From Virgibacillus sp. MSP4-1 (lineage in GTDB: Bacteria > Bacillota > Bacilli > Bacillales > Alkalibacillaceae): 64,000 nt of DNA. Shown here one piece after another: positions 54,237 through 64,000 of this stretch. Positions within the stretch are counted from its first letter, which is position 1, and every line of letters starts with the position of its first letter. The stretch lies in contig NZ_CP048021.1 in the NCBI RefSeq assembly GCF_010092505.1, positions 1,302,001 through 1,366,000 on the forward strand, in the 5' to 3' direction. Made by a program: the position numbers and the translations under genes. Under the pieces are notes generated by a model that had not been told where the DNA came from, did no database searches, and saw only the letters and a list, made by a program, of their open reading frames with translations.

Positions 54237-54266
54237 TTATTCTCTTATTTTCTTGATTATACCTTT
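54237..54266 (-). promoter_or_regulatory. Sigma-H-like promoter of spo0A
   Basis: Minus strand AAAGGTATA and AGAGAATAA are 12 bases apart, close to the sigma-H consensus (RnAGGAwWW / RnnGAATww) with one mismatch. Confidence 0.5.
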
Positions 54267-54291
54267 AGTTTCTACAAATTTCGATTTTTAA

Positions 54292-54298
54292 TGTCGAA
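54292..54298. promoter_or_regulatory. 0A box (TGTCGAA) upstream of the spo0A promoter
   Basis: Exact Spo0A heptamer about 25 bases upstream of the sigma-H-like -35. Confidence 0.6.
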
Positions 54299-54341
54299 AA
54301 ATCTTTTTATATTAACACATTATTCCATATATAAAACATAA

Positions 54342-54373
54342 TAAAAAAGCGAGCCTTTTAGCTCGCTTTTTGT
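54342..54373 (-). terminator. Terminator of spoIVB
   Basis: AAAAAGCGAGC and GCTCGCTTTTT pair perfectly around a short loop and overlap the last codons of spoIVB. Confidence 0.9.
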
Positions 54374-55638
54374 TCGCCATCCTTTTTATAAATGTCTATG
54401 CCTGCTTCCTGGAGCATCCATTCAATATGGACTCCATAGCCACTTGTCGAATCGTTAACAAAAACATGGGTTATCGCTCCAACCATTTTTCCGTCCTGAA
54501 TTATTGGACTTCCACTCATTCCCTGAACAATGCCTCCTGTTTCCTCCAAAAGCCTGTCATCCGTAATTTTTATAATCATTCCTTTTGTGGATGGATGCTT
54601 CTGAGGAGTGGAGCTGACGATTTCAACATCAAACTTTTCGACTTTTTGGCCTTCTAAAACTGTTAAAATTTGTGCCGGTCCTTCTTTGACCTGATTTGAT
54701 AAAGCAATTGGCATTGGTTGGTCCATGACATGATTTTGTACATTTTCATGAAGTTTTCCAAAGATCCCAAACGGGCTGTTACGAGTGATATTTCCAATAC
54801 TCTCGTCTTCTACAGAAAACTCTGCATTTTTTTCTCCCGGCATTCCATTCTTCCCTTTATCAATGGAAGTTACATTCGACTTTACAAGCTTTCCATCATG
54901 AATTTCAATCGGTTTTCTTGTATCCATATCAGAAATGACATGACCTAATGCTCCGTAACGTTTTGTATCGGGATGGTAAAAAGTCATTGTTCCGATACCA
55001 GCTGCGGAATCCCTTATATATAATCCCAGGCGATATTTATCATCCTGCTGATCATATTGAGGACTCAGAGTTGTTGTAAATGTCTTTTCATTTCGTTTCA
55101 CCTTGACTTTTAGCTCATTTCCTTCTTTGTCTTCCAAAATCGAAGCAACCTGTTCGACTTTTTTAAGTTCCTTCCCGTTAATTTCCAATAAAATATCTCC
55201 AACTTTAATCCCTGATTCTTCGCCAGGTGACACTTTCCCCTGTTCGGTCTGAATCAGATGATGTCCAACCACGAGTACGCCTAACGTGTGCAGACGAACA
55301 CCAATGGATTGTCCGCCTGGTACCACTTTTAAATTCTCGAGTACCTCAACATTAACTTTTTTCATGGGCAACCCTGCAAATTCATAAATCAAGCTGCTCT
55401 TGCCTGGTTTCTCTGCGACTAATTGATTTGAAAATGCCTGGGTAATGTTGTTCTCAGGTTCAAGAGAGGGTGTACTTCCTGCAAGGGCTGGTAAAGCATA
55501 ACCTTCCTGATTTTCAAATAATGTTATTTCATTAGGGATGGAAATATATTGTTTCACAGGAGATATAAATGGAATAGACAGGAACGAAACAAGGAGGATC
55601 AAGCCTATCATGATGCGCATGATTTCTCTCTTTTTCAA
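54358..55638 (-). CDS. spoIVB: SpoIVB sporulation peptidase (S55)
   Basis: Serine protease made in the forespore that triggers pro-sigma-K processing. N-terminal membrane segment ([18 protein letters not shown]), a PDZ domain near residues 110-190 ([16 protein letters not shown]), and the S55 peptidase domain with GALGHVISD and the nucleophile Ser in [11 protein letters not shown]. The TTG at 55638, ten bases after GGAG, gives 426 residues, the B. subtilis length; a GTG three codons earlier is too close to that site. It lies directly upstream of spo0A as usual. Confidence 0.96.
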   Translation of the reverse strand: MKKREIMRIMIGLILLVSFLSIPFISPVKQYISIPNEITLFENQEGYALPALAGSTPSLEPENNITQAFSNQLVAEKPGKSSLIYEFAGLPMKKVNVEVLENLKVVPGGQSIGVRLHTLGVLVVGHHLIQTEQGKVSPGEESGIKVGDILLEINGKELKKVEQVASILEDKEGNELKVKVKRNEKTFTTTLSPQYDQQDDKYRLGLYIRDSAAGIGTMTFYHPDTKRYGALGHVISDMDTRKPIEIHDGKLVKSNVTSIDKGKNGMPGEKNAEFSVEDESIGNITRNSPFGIFGKLHENVQNHVMDQPMPIALSNQVKEGPAQILTVLEGQKVEKFDVEIVSSTPQKHPSTKGMIIKITDDRLLEETGGIVQGMSGSPIIQDGKMVGAITHVFVNDSTSGYGVHIEWMLQEAGIDIYKKDGEQKAS

Positions 55639-55800
55639 CTTTGTCACACTCCTCGCTTCTAACCCATACCAAAATGTCTGTATCTATAATTTGACCGTAA
55701 CAGACTCGTTTTAAACAGTGTAATCTACAGAAATAAAAGAGAACATTTCCAGTGGAGGAAGAAAAGCGGAAGAAACTGTTTAGGACCCACACCACATGAA

Positions 55801-55850
55801 AAGCAGAATATCCGGAATAGCCGTAGTTTGGCTGTTGTGGTATTCTGCTT
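55801..55850 (-). terminator. Hairpin after recN (probable terminator)
   Basis: AAGCAGAATA and TATTCTGCTT enclose a second AGCC/GGCT stem, 48 bases after the recN stop. The U-tract is only four bases. Confidence 0.5.
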
Positions 55851-55898
55851 ATGGCCGCTTAAGCCGAAGCTGGACAATAGAAATGCCGGCTGCAAGAC

Positions 55899-57620
55899 CT
55901 ATTTCAAATCATTAGCGAGGCTTATAAGTTCTTCGGCGTGCTCTTTTGTGGTTTCTGTCAGCTCAGTACCTGAAATCATGCGGCCGATTTCATTAATTTT
56001 ATCCTTATGATTAAGCTCATTAACTTTTGTAATGGTACGATCCTTCCTTATTTCTTTTTCGATTAATAAATGAATATCTGCCATAGAGGCTACTTGAGGA
56101 AGATGAGAAATACATAATACCTGAGAGCTGTTTGATATGGAATAAATCTTTTCTGCAATTGCCTGTGCGACTCTGCCACTTACACCTGTGTCTACTTCAT
56201 CAAAAATCACACTGGTCACACCCTGATGCCGGGCAAAGTTCTTTTTAATTGCAAGCATAATTCTGGAAAGCTCTCCACCGGAAGCAATTTTGTGAACCTC
56301 TTTGAGCGGCTCGCCAACATTTGTACTGATTAAAAACTGAACTTTATCAAGTCCATTTTCGTGCAGCTTGACTTTTCGCCCTTTCCATTCCGGATCAGAT
56401 GCCGAGCCTTCCTGTACTGAAAAATGCACATCAAAATCGGCTTTTTCCAAATACAGGTCCTTTAGCTCTGCAAGAATGGCTTCCTTTAATTTTTCTGCTG
56501 CTTTCTTTCTTAGTTCATGAAGCTGTTCTGCAGCCAGTAATACGTCACGTCCCTTATTTTCAAGGTCCTGCTCTAACTTACTTAAATGGACGTCCTTGTT
56601 TTCTAATTGCTCAATTTCCTCATCAATCTTAGCTGCATAATTCAGTATTTCTTCTACAGATTGGCCGTATTTACGCTTCAGACGGTTGATTTCATTTAAT
56701 CGTCCTTCGATTTCATTCAGCCTTTCCGGGTTGTATTCCATTTCCTCTAACTTGTTACGCAAATCAAAGGAAAGCTCTTCCATTGTATAATAATGATTAG
56801 AAATGTCACTGGCTTTCGTTCCCAGATCCTCATCAAATTCTTTAATATTTTCCAGGGAGGACATGGTAAGAGCCAGCCAATCCAATGCCTTTTGTTCCCC
56901 GTACAGGGCGTGATAGGCATCAGATATATTTTGATAAATCCTCTCATAATTTTGCAGGGTGTTTCGCTCCTGTTCGAGCTGCACATCTTCATCAAGGGTT
57001 AATTCTGCCTCTTCCAGCTCCTGTTGCTGGAATTTAAGCAAGTCCAGTCTCTGAGCAATTTCCTGTTCATTTTCACTTAGTTCACGGTATCTGCGTTTTA
57101 ATTTTTTGTACTCTTCATAGATTTCCTTATATTCCTGTTTGGCATGCATAATTTCCTTCTGACCGTATAAATCTAATAATGCCAAATGTTTTTCAGTATC
57201 CATTAAGGATTGAGTTTCATGCTGGCTATGGATATCAATTAAGGTTTGTCCAAACTCACGCAAAATAGCAAGGGTAACCAGTTTTCCATTTACACGGCAG
57301 ATGCTTTTACCGGAAGCTGTAATGGTACGATTTAAGACAAGCATCCCCTCTTCGTCCATTTCGACTCCAAACTCTTCTGCTTTCCGGTAGGCGGAATGTT
57401 CCTCTGAATCCAGAAAAAACAGCCCTTCAATTTCAGCTTTTTTGGAACCATGGCGGACAAATTCCACAGAGCCCCTGCCACCTGCAAGAAGCTGGATGGC
57501 ATCAATAATAATAGATTTTCCGGCACCCGTTTCCCCAGTTAATACGGTTAATCCATCTCTAAAATCAATTTTAATTTCATCAATAATGGCAAAATCTTTT
57601 ATCGATAATTCTGCTAACAC
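55899..57620 (-). CDS. recN: DNA repair protein RecN
   Basis: SMC-like ATPase that gathers double-strand breaks for recombination. Walker A GETGAGKS near the N-terminus, long antiparallel coiled coil (about 150-370), signature SGGELSR and Walker B followed by DEVDTGVSG. The GTG at 57620 (reading LAELSIKDF) follows AGAGGTGG and matches the normal RecN N-terminus; an upstream GTG adds three residues. Follows ahrC in the conserved order. Confidence 0.96.
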   Translation of the reverse strand: MLAELSIKDFAIIDEIKIDFRDGLTVLTGETGAGKSIIIDAIQLLAGGRGSVEFVRHGSKKAEIEGLFFLDSEEHSAYRKAEEFGVEMDEEGMLVLNRTITASGKSICRVNGKLVTLAILREFGQTLIDIHSQHETQSLMDTEKHLALLDLYGQKEIMHAKQEYKEIYEEYKKLKRRYRELSENEQEIAQRLDLLKFQQQELEEAELTLDEDVQLEQERNTLQNYERIYQNISDAYHALYGEQKALDWLALTMSSLENIKEFDEDLGTKASDISNHYYTMEELSFDLRNKLEEMEYNPERLNEIEGRLNEINRLKRKYGQSVEEILNYAAKIDEEIEQLENKDVHLSKLEQDLENKGRDVLLAAEQLHELRKKAAEKLKEAILAELKDLYLEKADFDVHFSVQEGSASDPEWKGRKVKLHENGLDKVQFLISTNVGEPLKEVHKIASGGELSRIMLAIKKNFARHQGVTSVIFDEVDTGVSGRVAQAIAEKIYSISNSSQVLCISHLPQVASMADIHLLIEKEIRKDRTITKVNELNHKDKINEIGRMISGTELTETTKEHAEELISLANDLK

Positions 57621-57650
57621 GGTTTCCACCTCTTATTTTTGTGGATTTTA

Positions 57651-58100
57651 TTAAAGCATATCTAAAAGCTGGGCTTCAATGTTATCGATTTGATCCGCTG
57701 AACGGCAGATAATCAGACAAGTATCATCTCCGCATATGGTCCCCATAATTTCTTCCCATTCTAAGTTATCAATAAGTGCCCCAATCGCATGGGCATTCCC
57801 GGGTAACGTTTTAAGCACAATAAAGTGTCCAGCCTTATCGATCTTAACAAAGGCATCCATCATTAGCCGTCTTAACTTATTTAATGGATTAAAGCGCTGG
57901 TCGGCTGGCAGACTGTATTTATATTTTCCATTGGCTGAGGGTACTTTCACGAGATGAAGTTCCTTTATATCACGGGATACTGTTGCCTGTGTAACATTTA
58001 AACCCAGACTTTTCAGCTCATCGACTAATTCATCCTGAGTTTCAATTTCATTTTCGGTTATAATTTCACGAATTTTTATATGCCTTTGTCCCTTGTTCAT
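57651..58100 (-). CDS. ahrC: Arginine repressor ArgR/AhrC
   Basis: Hexameric arginine-sensing regulator of 149 residues, repressing biosynthesis and activating catabolism. N-terminal winged helix with [17 protein letters not shown]-terminal oligomerisation and arginine-binding domain with [14 protein letters not shown], whose adjacent Asp residues contact arginine. It sits between tlyA and recN as in Bacillus. Confidence 0.96.
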   Translation of the reverse strand: MNKGQRHIKIREIITENEIETQDELVDELKSLGLNVTQATVSRDIKELHLVKVPSANGKYKYSLPADQRFNPLNKLRRLMMDAFVKIDKAGHFIVLKTLPGNAHAIGALIDNLEWEEIMGTICGDDTCLIICRSADQIDNIEAQLLDML

Positions 58101-58272
58101 TGCTTCTCCTCATTTCCATGATATTCTATCAAAGCGTTTTCTTACTCTGTCTCTAAGTTAACAGGAAAAACAAAAAGTGGCAATAGAGGGTTTACCAGGG
58201 GGATATGTAACAACATATAGAGGGATTAGAGAGACTGCATCTACAAGGATGAGTCTCCTTTGGCTGATTTCC

Positions 58273-59085
58273 TTACTTTCGCAATTCCTGATGTGCATCT
58301 TTGATAGTCTGTTCGATATCAATGGTATCCTTAATGCTTCCGTCCTGCTGATCCCACTTAAGGTGAAGTAAGAATTCAACATTTCCTTCGCCGCCTGTAA
58401 TTGGCGAAAAGGTCAAATTTTCTACTGTATAGCCTTCCTTCACACTAAACTCAATCATGTTCGTGATAACCTCTTTATGAACGACGGGATCTTTAATAAT
58501 TCCTTTCTTTCCCACTTGCTCCCTTCCAGCTTCAAATTGGGGTTTTACAAGAGCAACGATATCACTCTCGTCAAGTAAAAGCTCTTTTAAAACAGGTAAA
58601 ATCACACGCAGAGAAATAAACGATACATCAATCGTAGCGAAGTTGGGACGACCGGAAGTCAGATGCTCAGGCTTTACATACCTGAAGTTCGTTTTTTCCA
58701 TAACTATAACCCGGTCATCATTTCTCAATTTCCAGTCCAGTTGATTCTGTCCAACATCGATGGCATAGCTTAGTTTTGCTCCATTTTGCAGTGCGCAATC
58801 CGTAAAGCCACCCGTAGACGATCCAATATCAATCATCTGTTTTTCCTTCACGGTTAATTCAAAAGCTTTTAAGGCTTTTTCCAGCTTCAATCCGCCACGA
58901 CTTACATAATTATGAGTTTTCCCTTTAATTACAATGGGGATTTCAGTCTCAACCTTCATACCTGGCTTGTCCAATCTAACTTGCTCGGAAAAGACTAAAC
59001 CCGCCATAATTGTACGTTTAGCCTTTTCTCTTGTTTCAAAATAGCCTCTATCCACTAAAAGTACATCTAGTCTCGTTTTCTTCAT
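58273..59085 (-). CDS. tlyA: TlyA-family rRNA 2'-O-methyltransferase (YqxC)
   Basis: 270-residue RNA methyltransferase. An N-terminal S4 RNA-binding domain ([27 protein letters not shown]) is followed by an FtsJ-type fold ([20 protein letters not shown] and [15 protein letters not shown]). Homologs methylate ribosomal RNA and were once called hemolysins. The ATG overlaps the dxs stop by four bases (ATGA), so it is co-translated with dxs. Confidence 0.93.
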   Translation of the reverse strand: MKKTRLDVLLVDRGYFETREKAKRTIMAGLVFSEQVRLDKPGMKVETEIPIVIKGKTHNYVSRGGLKLEKALKAFELTVKEKQMIDIGSSTGGFTDCALQNGAKLSYAIDVGQNQLDWKLRNDDRVIVMEKTNFRYVKPEHLTSGRPNFATIDVSFISLRVILPVLKELLLDESDIVALVKPQFEAGREQVGKKGIIKDPVVHKEVITNMIEFSVKEGYTVENLTFSPITGGEGNVEFLLHLKWDQQDGSIKDTIDIEQTIKDAHQELRK

Positions 59086-60983
59086 CCTTGCTCAAGTCCT
59101 AACTTATTTGGGATTAATTCCTTTAAAGAGTTTACCACTTCATTTGTTGTTAAGCCAATTTCATCCCACAATTCATTGACACTTCCATGTTCAATAAATT
59201 GGTCAGGAATTCCCATTCTTTTCATGCATATCTTTCCTAATAAATTTCTCTCTTCAGCAAATTCAAGCACAGCGCTGCCGAACCCTCCCTGAAGCACATG
59301 TTCCTCGAGAGTTAATACCGGGATATTTTCTGAAAAAATCTCTCTTAGCATTTTTTCATCTAAAGGCTTAATAAAGCGGGCATTGACTACTCTTATGCTC
59401 ATTCCGGATTGCTCCAGCTGCTCACTTGCGTTTAATGCCATATCAATGGTCGTTCCAAAGGTTAAAATGACACCATCATGGCCTTCCCTTAGTATTTCCC
59501 AGGAGCCAATAGGAATGGATGTCAATGTTTCGTCAACCTCGATCCCTTTTGCATTCCCTCTTGGGTAACGAATAGCGATAGGACCTTCATTATAGTCAAT
59601 TGCGGTATAGACCATATGCTGGGCTTCATTTTCATCCTTTGGCATCATAACAACCATATTCGGTATATGACGCATAAAGGATATATCAAAAACTCCCTGA
59701 TGGGTTTCACCGTCAGCTCCAACTAATCCAGCCCGGTCAATTCCAAAAACTACATTTAAGTTTTGTCTGCAAACATCATGGACCACCTGATCATACCCTC
59801 GTTGCAGGAAGGTCGAATAAATGGATAGAAAAGGCTTCATACCCTGTGTGGCCAATCCGCCGGAAAGTGTGGTGGCATGCTGTTCTGCAATTCCGACATC
59901 ATATAGGCGATCCGGAAATTCCTTTTTGAAGTTTTCAAGCTTAGATCCTACTGTCATGGCGGGAGTAATCGCCACAACCTTTTTATTGTTACGGGCAATT
60001 TTGCTTAAGGCATCACTGATCACCTGACTCCATGCAGGGCCTTTTCCTTTTTTCTTTAATGATTCACCGGATTCAATCTTATATGGTCCTACCCCGTGCC
60101 AGGTTCCAACCTTATCCTGTTCAGCAGGATGATAACCTTTCCCCTTCTTGGTAATCACATGGACAATGACAGGACCTTCTGTTTTTTTCGCATAACGAAT
60201 ATTTTCAATCAGGTTTTCAAAATTATGACCGTCCACGGGTCCATAATAAGTAAAGCCTAACTCTTCAAAAAACATACCGGGCAGAATAAAAGATTTCATA
60301 CCATCTTTAAGGTGCTCGGCTGTTTGAGCGAGTTTTCCGCCAAATGCAGGAATTCTTTTCATGAAGCTCTCCAGCTCATCTTTAAACCAGTGGTATTTAT
60401 TGGCACTGCGCAAACGACCAAGCACATTGTGCAGAGCACCAACATTTGGTGCAATAGACATTTCATTATCATTTAAAATGACAGTCAGATTCTTCTTTTC
60501 ATGTCCGATATGGTTGAGAGCTTCAAGAGCCATACCACCAGTTAACGCACCATCACCGATTACAGGAACCACATAATGGTCCTGTCCCTTTAAATCCCGG
60601 GCAATTGCCATACCCATTGCCGCTGACAGTGAAGTGGAACTATGCCCTGTTTCCCAATGATCATGTTCACTTTCCATACGTTTAGGAAAACCAGACAACC
60701 CTTTATATTTTTTCAGAGTATTAAACTGATTCGTTCTGCCTGTGAGTATCTTATGTATATACGACTGATGCCCGACATCCCAGATAAATTTATCCTCTGG
60801 ACTGTTGAATTCTTTATGAAGGGCCAGGGTTAATTCGACTACACCAAGATTAGGCCCTAAATGCCCTCCTGTTTTTGACAGAGTTTGAATTAAAAACTCC
60901 CTGATCTCATCTGCAAATGATTCCAATTGTTCAATTGAATATTGTTTTAAAAAAGCAGGATCTTTAATAAAGTTCAGATCCAT
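59082..60983 (-). CDS. dxs: 1-deoxy-D-xylulose-5-phosphate synthase
   Basis: Thiamine-diphosphate enzyme joining pyruvate and glyceraldehyde-3-phosphate, first step of the MEP isoprenoid pathway. 633 residues: the [16 protein letters not shown] start, the [15 protein letters not shown] cofactor motif, GVGAD-type [15 protein letters not shown] segment and C-terminal transketolase domain. It follows oapA by 16 bases and precedes tlyA with an overlap. Together with ispA it provides prenyl diphosphates. Confidence 0.97.
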   Translation of the reverse strand: MDLNFIKDPAFLKQYSIEQLESFADEIREFLIQTLSKTGGHLGPNLGVVELTLALHKEFNSPEDKFIWDVGHQSYIHKILTGRTNQFNTLKKYKGLSGFPKRMESEHDHWETGHSSTSLSAAMGMAIARDLKGQDHYVVPVIGDGALTGGMALEALNHIGHEKKNLTVILNDNEMSIAPNVGALHNVLGRLRSANKYHWFKDELESFMKRIPAFGGKLAQTAEHLKDGMKSFILPGMFFEELGFTYYGPVDGHNFENLIENIRYAKKTEGPVIVHVITKKGKGYHPAEQDKVGTWHGVGPYKIESGESLKKKGKGPAWSQVISDALSKIARNNKKVVAITPAMTVGSKLENFKKEFPDRLYDVGIAEQHATTLSGGLATQGMKPFLSIYSTFLQRGYDQVVHDVCRQNLNVVFGIDRAGLVGADGETHQGVFDISFMRHIPNMVVMMPKDENEAQHMVYTAIDYNEGPIAIRYPRGNAKGIEVDETLTSIPIGSWEILREGHDGVILTFGTTIDMALNASEQLEQSGMSIRVVNARFIKPLDEKMLREIFSENIPVLTLEEHVLQGGFGSAVLEFAEERNLLGKICMKRMGIPDQFIEHGSVNELWDEIGLTTNEVVNSLKELIPNKLGLEQG

Positions 60984-60999
60984 CGCGGATCACTCACCT

Positions 61000-61602
61000 T
61001 CATTGGGAATTTCGTTTCTTTTTCTTCTTCAGGGACGGAAGAATTTTTATTCTCAAATTCTGTTCAATGAACGCTATCGCCCGGCCCGCAAATAAAATAA
61101 TCTTTGTAGAGGCATGGACACCAAAAAATTTCCCTAACGCTTTTCCACCAACTGTCAGAGCTGCAACAACACTAGTAAAAACAATCGATATCACCATATG
61201 CTGGGATGACTCTTCCGGGAAGCCGAAACCAAAGGCAATCTGGAGTACAACTGTAGCAGATGCGGTACCGCTTACAATGCCTGCTATGTCCCCTATCACA
61301 TCATTACAAAAACTCGCAAACCGGTCCCTGTTTCTTACAATGACAATCGATTGTCTGGCTCCATATATTTTTTCGGCTGCCATGGAATGAAAAGGCACTT
61401 CATCTGCGGCCGTAGCAGCAATACCGAACATATCAAAAATGACACCCACTAACACAATCCCCAGTACGATTAATAAGCCGGCAAACCAGCCTACACCCTG
61501 TAAAAGGACACTTGAGATAACTGAAAAAAGTGCCGCTAACACAAATGTGATAACGGCAATACTTATACTAAATCGGAGTGATTTCCTGTAATCTTCGTTC
61601 AT
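61000..61602 (-). CDS. oapA: OLE-associated membrane protein OapA
   Basis: 200-residue integral membrane protein with four hydrophobic segments (about 12-34, 37-66, 101-126, 134-159), a conserved cytoplasmic loop (HSMAAEKIYGARQSIVIVRNRDRFASFCNDVIGDIAG by function) and a Lys-rich C-terminus (KKKKKRN) suited to RNA contact. This matches OapA (DUF21-like), which binds OLE RNA and brings it to the membrane. It lies 43 bases downstream of the OLE RNA 3' end and upstream of dxs, the classic arrangement. AGAGG precedes the ATG. Confidence 0.92.
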   Translation of the reverse strand: MNEDYRKSLRFSISIAVITFVLAALFSVISSVLLQGVGWFAGLLIVLGIVLVGVIFDMFGIAATAADEVPFHSMAAEKIYGARQSIVIVRNRDRFASFCNDVIGDIAGIVSGTASATVVLQIAFGFGFPEESSQHMVISIVFTSVVAALTVGGKALGKFFGVHASTKIILFAGRAIAFIEQNLRIKILPSLKKKKKRNSQ

Positions 61603-61644
61603 TTAAATACCTCTATATGTATAATAATTGTTGATTATAACAAG

Positions 61645-62248
61645 TAGGGATGGCCATTTAAAGGATAAAAATTGCAGCTTAGGTCCAGTAGGTTTTCCCA
61701 GATGAATACCATGAGTTGCCTCAATGGCGGTTCCCCTTTAAATTCATCTTAGCCCCGTTTCCGGAAAGCTAGACTGGATTACCACTTAGTCTGCACCATA
61801 ATCTCCTTTAAATGTCCACCGGAACAGTCTAGGAGTTTTCCTCGACAGTCTTTAACCGTTCCCTAGCCTCTTTTGCAGTATTGATTTCAATTGGTGATAG
61901 GTGAACAAAATAGTGGCCGGCTATTTTATCACTTTTTAAACCAATATCCCCTCAACACCACTCAAGGCAGGCTACGCTGTGGATAGAGTTTCCCCATCCC
62001 TATCTCACAGGTTCATACCCCATCCCATAATGCTTTGAGCTATCAAAGCATCACAGCAATGGGCCTCCGCGGAAGCAGGGTCAACGCCCACATGCCTTTG
62101 TGGATCGCCCTGCAACCTTAACTCCCAGCACCGACCCAAGGCTGGGCGCCTCAAGCCGGCACAAGGAACTTCATCGATGTGCCCTTTGGCGGATTTTTAG
62201 GCCCGCCTTCAGGAACGGAGGACCGACTAGAATACTGCACCATCCCTA
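61645..62248 (-). ncRNA. ole: OLE RNA (ornate, large, extremophilic RNA)
   Basis: About 604 bases without any protein frame, GC-richer than flanking spacers, directly upstream of oapA and downstream of ispA. The 5' end UAGGGAUGG (62248-62240) is exactly complementary to the 3' end CCAUCCCUA (61653-61645), closing the molecule as in OLE. Many internal hairpins are visible, such as UGCUUUGAUAGCUCAAAGCA (near 62030) and a CCUUGUGCCGGCUUGAGGCGCC region. Size, gene neighbours and pairing all match the OLE family; exact ends are inferred from the closing stem. It acts at the membrane with OapA and is linked to stress tolerance. Confidence 0.9.
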
Positions 62249-62260
62249 TTTTGTATCTTT

Positions 62261-62290
62261 ATAATATCATATTTTCATTGTCTTGCTCAA
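62261..62290 (-). promoter_or_regulatory. Candidate promoter of OLE RNA
   Basis: Minus strand TTGAGC (62285-62290), 18-base spacer, TATTAT (62261-62266). Initiation would fall within a few bases of the closing stem of OLE. Confidence 0.55.
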
Positions 62291-62406
62291 TGACAATTAT
62301 TATCCATTTTCATAGAGAAAACAGAAACCAGGAATAATCTTTGATAATCTCAGGCCGTCATTGATTTCATTTTTCAATTTTTAAACCAGAAAAAAATTCC
62401 TGACGA

Positions 62407-63282
62407 TTACATTTCCCTGTTTCCTAAGAACTCAACAAAGTCAAACAGCAATCGACCTTTTACATTCGCCTGTTTTAAAGCAAACTCAGCTTTTTCCATC
62501 AATTCTTCCTTCTTTTTAATCGCACCATCCAAACCTAAAATGCCGGGATACGTACTCTTTTTGCTTTTCTCATCACTTCCGACAGGCTTACCCAATTTCG
62601 TTTCATCCCCAATTATATCGAGTATATCGTCCTGTATTTGAAAAATAAGGCCTAAGTAGGTTGCATATTCATCCAGTGATTCGAGCTGTGGAGGAGTTGC
62701 ACCCGCTAAATAAGCTCCACTTCGAACAGCAAAACGAATAAGTCTGCCTGTTTTGAATAAATGAATCTGGTTTATTTCATCCAGATTAAGGGATTTATCC
62801 TCCGCATCAAGGTCAAGGATTTGTCCGCCTACCATACCTTCAGCACCTGCAGCCTCAGATAATTCTGCAGATAAAAATACTTTCTCCTCTGCACTTAATT
62901 TCGCTGAGGCATTAATCATTTGAAAGGCTGTTGTTAACAGGGCATCTCCGGCTAATATCGCAGTTGCCTCATCAAATTTTCTGTGATTCGTAGGTTGTCC
63001 ACGCCTGTAATTATCATCGTCCATAGCCGGAAGATCGTCATGAACTAAGGAATAGGTGTGTACCATCTCCAGAGCAATAGCAGGATCATATACTTTTTCA
63101 TCTAGTTCAGAATAAGCTTCAAATGCCGCCATCATCAAAAAGGGCCTTAATCTTTTCCCACCTGCTTCAATCGAATACAACATCGACTCTTTTAATTTCT
63201 CAGGTGTTTGAAGGGATTTTAGTTTCTCACTCAACTTCTCGTTAAATGTTGCTTGATTTCGGTTAATATATAGGGAAACCAT
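62407..63282 (-). CDS. ispA: Farnesyl/geranyl diphosphate synthase IspA
   Basis: Prenyltransferase adding isopentenyl units to make farnesyl diphosphate. 291 residues with the first Asp-rich motif in HDDLPAMDDDNYRRG, the second in FQIQDDILDIIGD, and GKRLRPFL. It overlaps none of its neighbours; xseB ends eight bases upstream of its start. The GGAGG is 13 bases from the ATG, longer than usual. It precedes OLE RNA. Confidence 0.95.
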   Translation of the reverse strand: MVSLYINRNQATFNEKLSEKLKSLQTPEKLKESMLYSIEAGGKRLRPFLMMAAFEAYSELDEKVYDPAIALEMVHTYSLVHDDLPAMDDDNYRRGQPTNHRKFDEATAILAGDALLTTAFQMINASAKLSAEEKVFLSAELSEAAGAEGMVGGQILDLDAEDKSLNLDEINQIHLFKTGRLIRFAVRSGAYLAGATPPQLESLDEYATYLGLIFQIQDDILDIIGDETKLGKPVGSDEKSKKSTYPGILGLDGAIKKKEELMEKAEFALKQANVKGRLLFDFVEFLGNREM

Positions 63283-63290
63283 TTCTTTAT

Positions 63291-63527
63291 TTAATCCTCC
63301 TGGACAGAATAGGGCTCAAATTCACCTTGATCATTTAAAATTTGTTCCATTTGTTTTTCCACTTTTGTCAGTTTATCATTACAGAATTTTGACAGCTTCA
63401 TGCCTTCCTGATAGTATTCAATAGCTTTTTCAAGGGGGACATCGCCTTCTTCCAGCTTTTCTACGATATTTTCCAGCTTTTCAACGGCATCTTCAAAGCT
63501 AATTTCCTGTTTTTCATTTTCACTCAT
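63291..63527 (-). CDS. xseB: Exodeoxyribonuclease VII small subunit
   Basis: 78-residue subunit of exonuclease VII, which degrades single-stranded [39 protein letters not shown] is the family core. Its ATG lies inside the end of xseA (8-base overlap), with AGGAGG upstream, so the two are coupled. Confidence 0.95.
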   Translation of the reverse strand: MSENEKQEISFEDAVEKLENIVEKLEEGDVPLEKAIEYYQEGMKLSKFCNDKLTKVEKQMEQILNDQGEFEPYSVQED

Positions 63528-64000
63528 TTTTTTGAACCTCCTCTTCTAATCCCCATACTTGGCAATCTACTAAACCATCTTTCAATCTCACATACATTTT
63601 ATCTCCGGGCTGAACCTGCGAGACGGTTCTGACCACATTTTTCTGCTGATCATAAGGTATTGCATATCCGCGTCGAATCACTTCCATAGGGTTTAATAAT
63701 GATAACTTTTCAACATCCTTCTGAAAGCTGTTCATTTTTTGCTGCAGCACATATTCCATTTGCTTATGGATTCTGCTTCGGATCTGAGTTACATTTTTTT
63801 GCATGTCCCCGATTTTCCGGTTCGGATGATGCTGGATGAGTCTTTTATTTAAATGCTCATTATTTTCCTTTTTACGCTGGATATATTGCCTTGAGGCCCT
63901 TTGCATTTGCTCAAACATCCGGTCCAGATCCTGTTCTTTTTGTCTCAGCATATGAACAGGATAGCGAAATGCATAGGATTCTCTCAGTGAGGTTAACCGC
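63520..64000 (-). CDS. xseA: Exodeoxyribonuclease VII large subunit (C-terminal part)
   Basis: The frame is open to the right edge of the window, so only the last 160 or so residues of a roughly 450-residue protein are seen. They include the helical, basic coiled-coil part ([22 protein letters not shown]) and the C-terminal beta segment ([17 protein letters not shown]... [17 protein letters not shown]) typical of XseA. The start is outside the window. Confidence 0.93.
   Translation of the reverse strand, partial: RLTSLRESYAFRYPVHMLRQKEQDLDRMFEQMQRASRQYIQRKKENNEHLNKRLIQHHPNRKIGDMQKNVTQIRSRIHKQMEYVLQQKMNSFQKDVEKLSLLNPMEVIRRGYAIPYDQQKNVVRTVSQVQPGDKMYVRLKDGLVDCQVWGLEEEVQKNE

Noticed and set aside
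58273-59085. Hemolysin function for the TlyA-type protein
   Set aside because: The S4 plus FtsJ domains and the housekeeping operon point to rRNA methylation; hemolysis is a historical label.
61603-62406. Long spacer read as decayed coding DNA or an insertion sequence
   Set aside because: No frame is open at length, there are no terminal repeats of an IS, and the closing stem plus neighbours identify it as OLE RNA.
1-64000. CRISPR arrays, tRNA or rRNA genes, transposases, prophage genes
   Set aside because: No regularly spaced repeats, cloverleaf or rRNA sequences or recognisable recombinase proteins were found on either strand by eye.

Overview
The window is a low-GC Bacillaceae chromosome segment, probably from a halotolerant or otherwise extremophilic bacillus. 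The evidence is the gene order around xseA-xseB-ispA-dxs-tlyA-ahrC-recN-spoIVB-spo0A (a sporulation-competent Firmicute), a Bacillus-type bkd operon with a sigma-54 promoter, strong AGGAGG ribosome-binding sites, frequent GTG starts, and an OLE RNA/OapA pair. OLE RNA is known mainly from extremophilic and anaerobic Firmicutes. No rRNA, tRNA, CRISPR array or transposase was seen.

Layout. 1-10.7 kb: mixed single genes (class 3 aldehyde dehydrogenase end, purine permease, methyltransferase, CysH, headless TetR fragment, topoisomerase III, solitary OppA-like lipoprotein, small anchored protein, DNA polymerase IV). 10.9-16.2 kb: M20 peptidase, then propionyl-CoA carboxyltransferase, a cobalamin-binding/epimerase fusion and the methylmalonyl-CoA mutase catalytic subunit. 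16.4-21.6 kb: acyl-CoA operon (acyl-CoA dehydrogenase, nitronate monooxygenase-like, class III CoA transferase, thiolase) ending at a TetR gene with a palindromic operator. 21.8-23.9 kb: Prli42-like miniprotein, YqjA, bacilliredoxin, small protein. 24.0-34.7 kb: branched-chain keto acid operon ptb-bcd-buk-lpdV-bkdAA-bkdAB-bkdB, its activator BkdR and yqzF. 35.1-37.5 kb: aspartokinase and a HEPN-like/CBS protein.

37.6-53.2 kb is an accessory block between the conserved bkd and spo0A regions. It holds a secreted/membrane cassette (two DUF6230-like proteins, a DUF6114-like protein, a large exported coiled-coil protein) with a divergent GAF/LuxR regulator. Next to it is a lipid-catabolism series: SCP2 protein, two translationally coupled acyl-CoA dehydrogenases of which one lacks the catalytic Glu motif, enoyl-CoA hydratase, SDR, thiolase, second SCP2 protein, R2-like ligand-binding oxidase and acyl-CoA synthetase. 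This resembles machinery for bulky or branched acyl chains.

53.3-64 kb: spo0A, spoIVB, recN, ahrC, tlyA, dxs, oapA, OLE RNA, ispA, xseB and the xseA C-terminus. The most striking single element is the roughly 600-nt OLE RNA at about 61645-62248 (minus), whose ends pair with each other, which lies directly upstream of oapA and has its own promoter-like sequence. Less explained elements are a dispersed hairpin repeat (near 4.5 kb and 34.4 kb), a GC-rich foldable island near 35.0 kb, and shared TGCAA-N4-TTGCA palindromes in front of bkdR and ptb.
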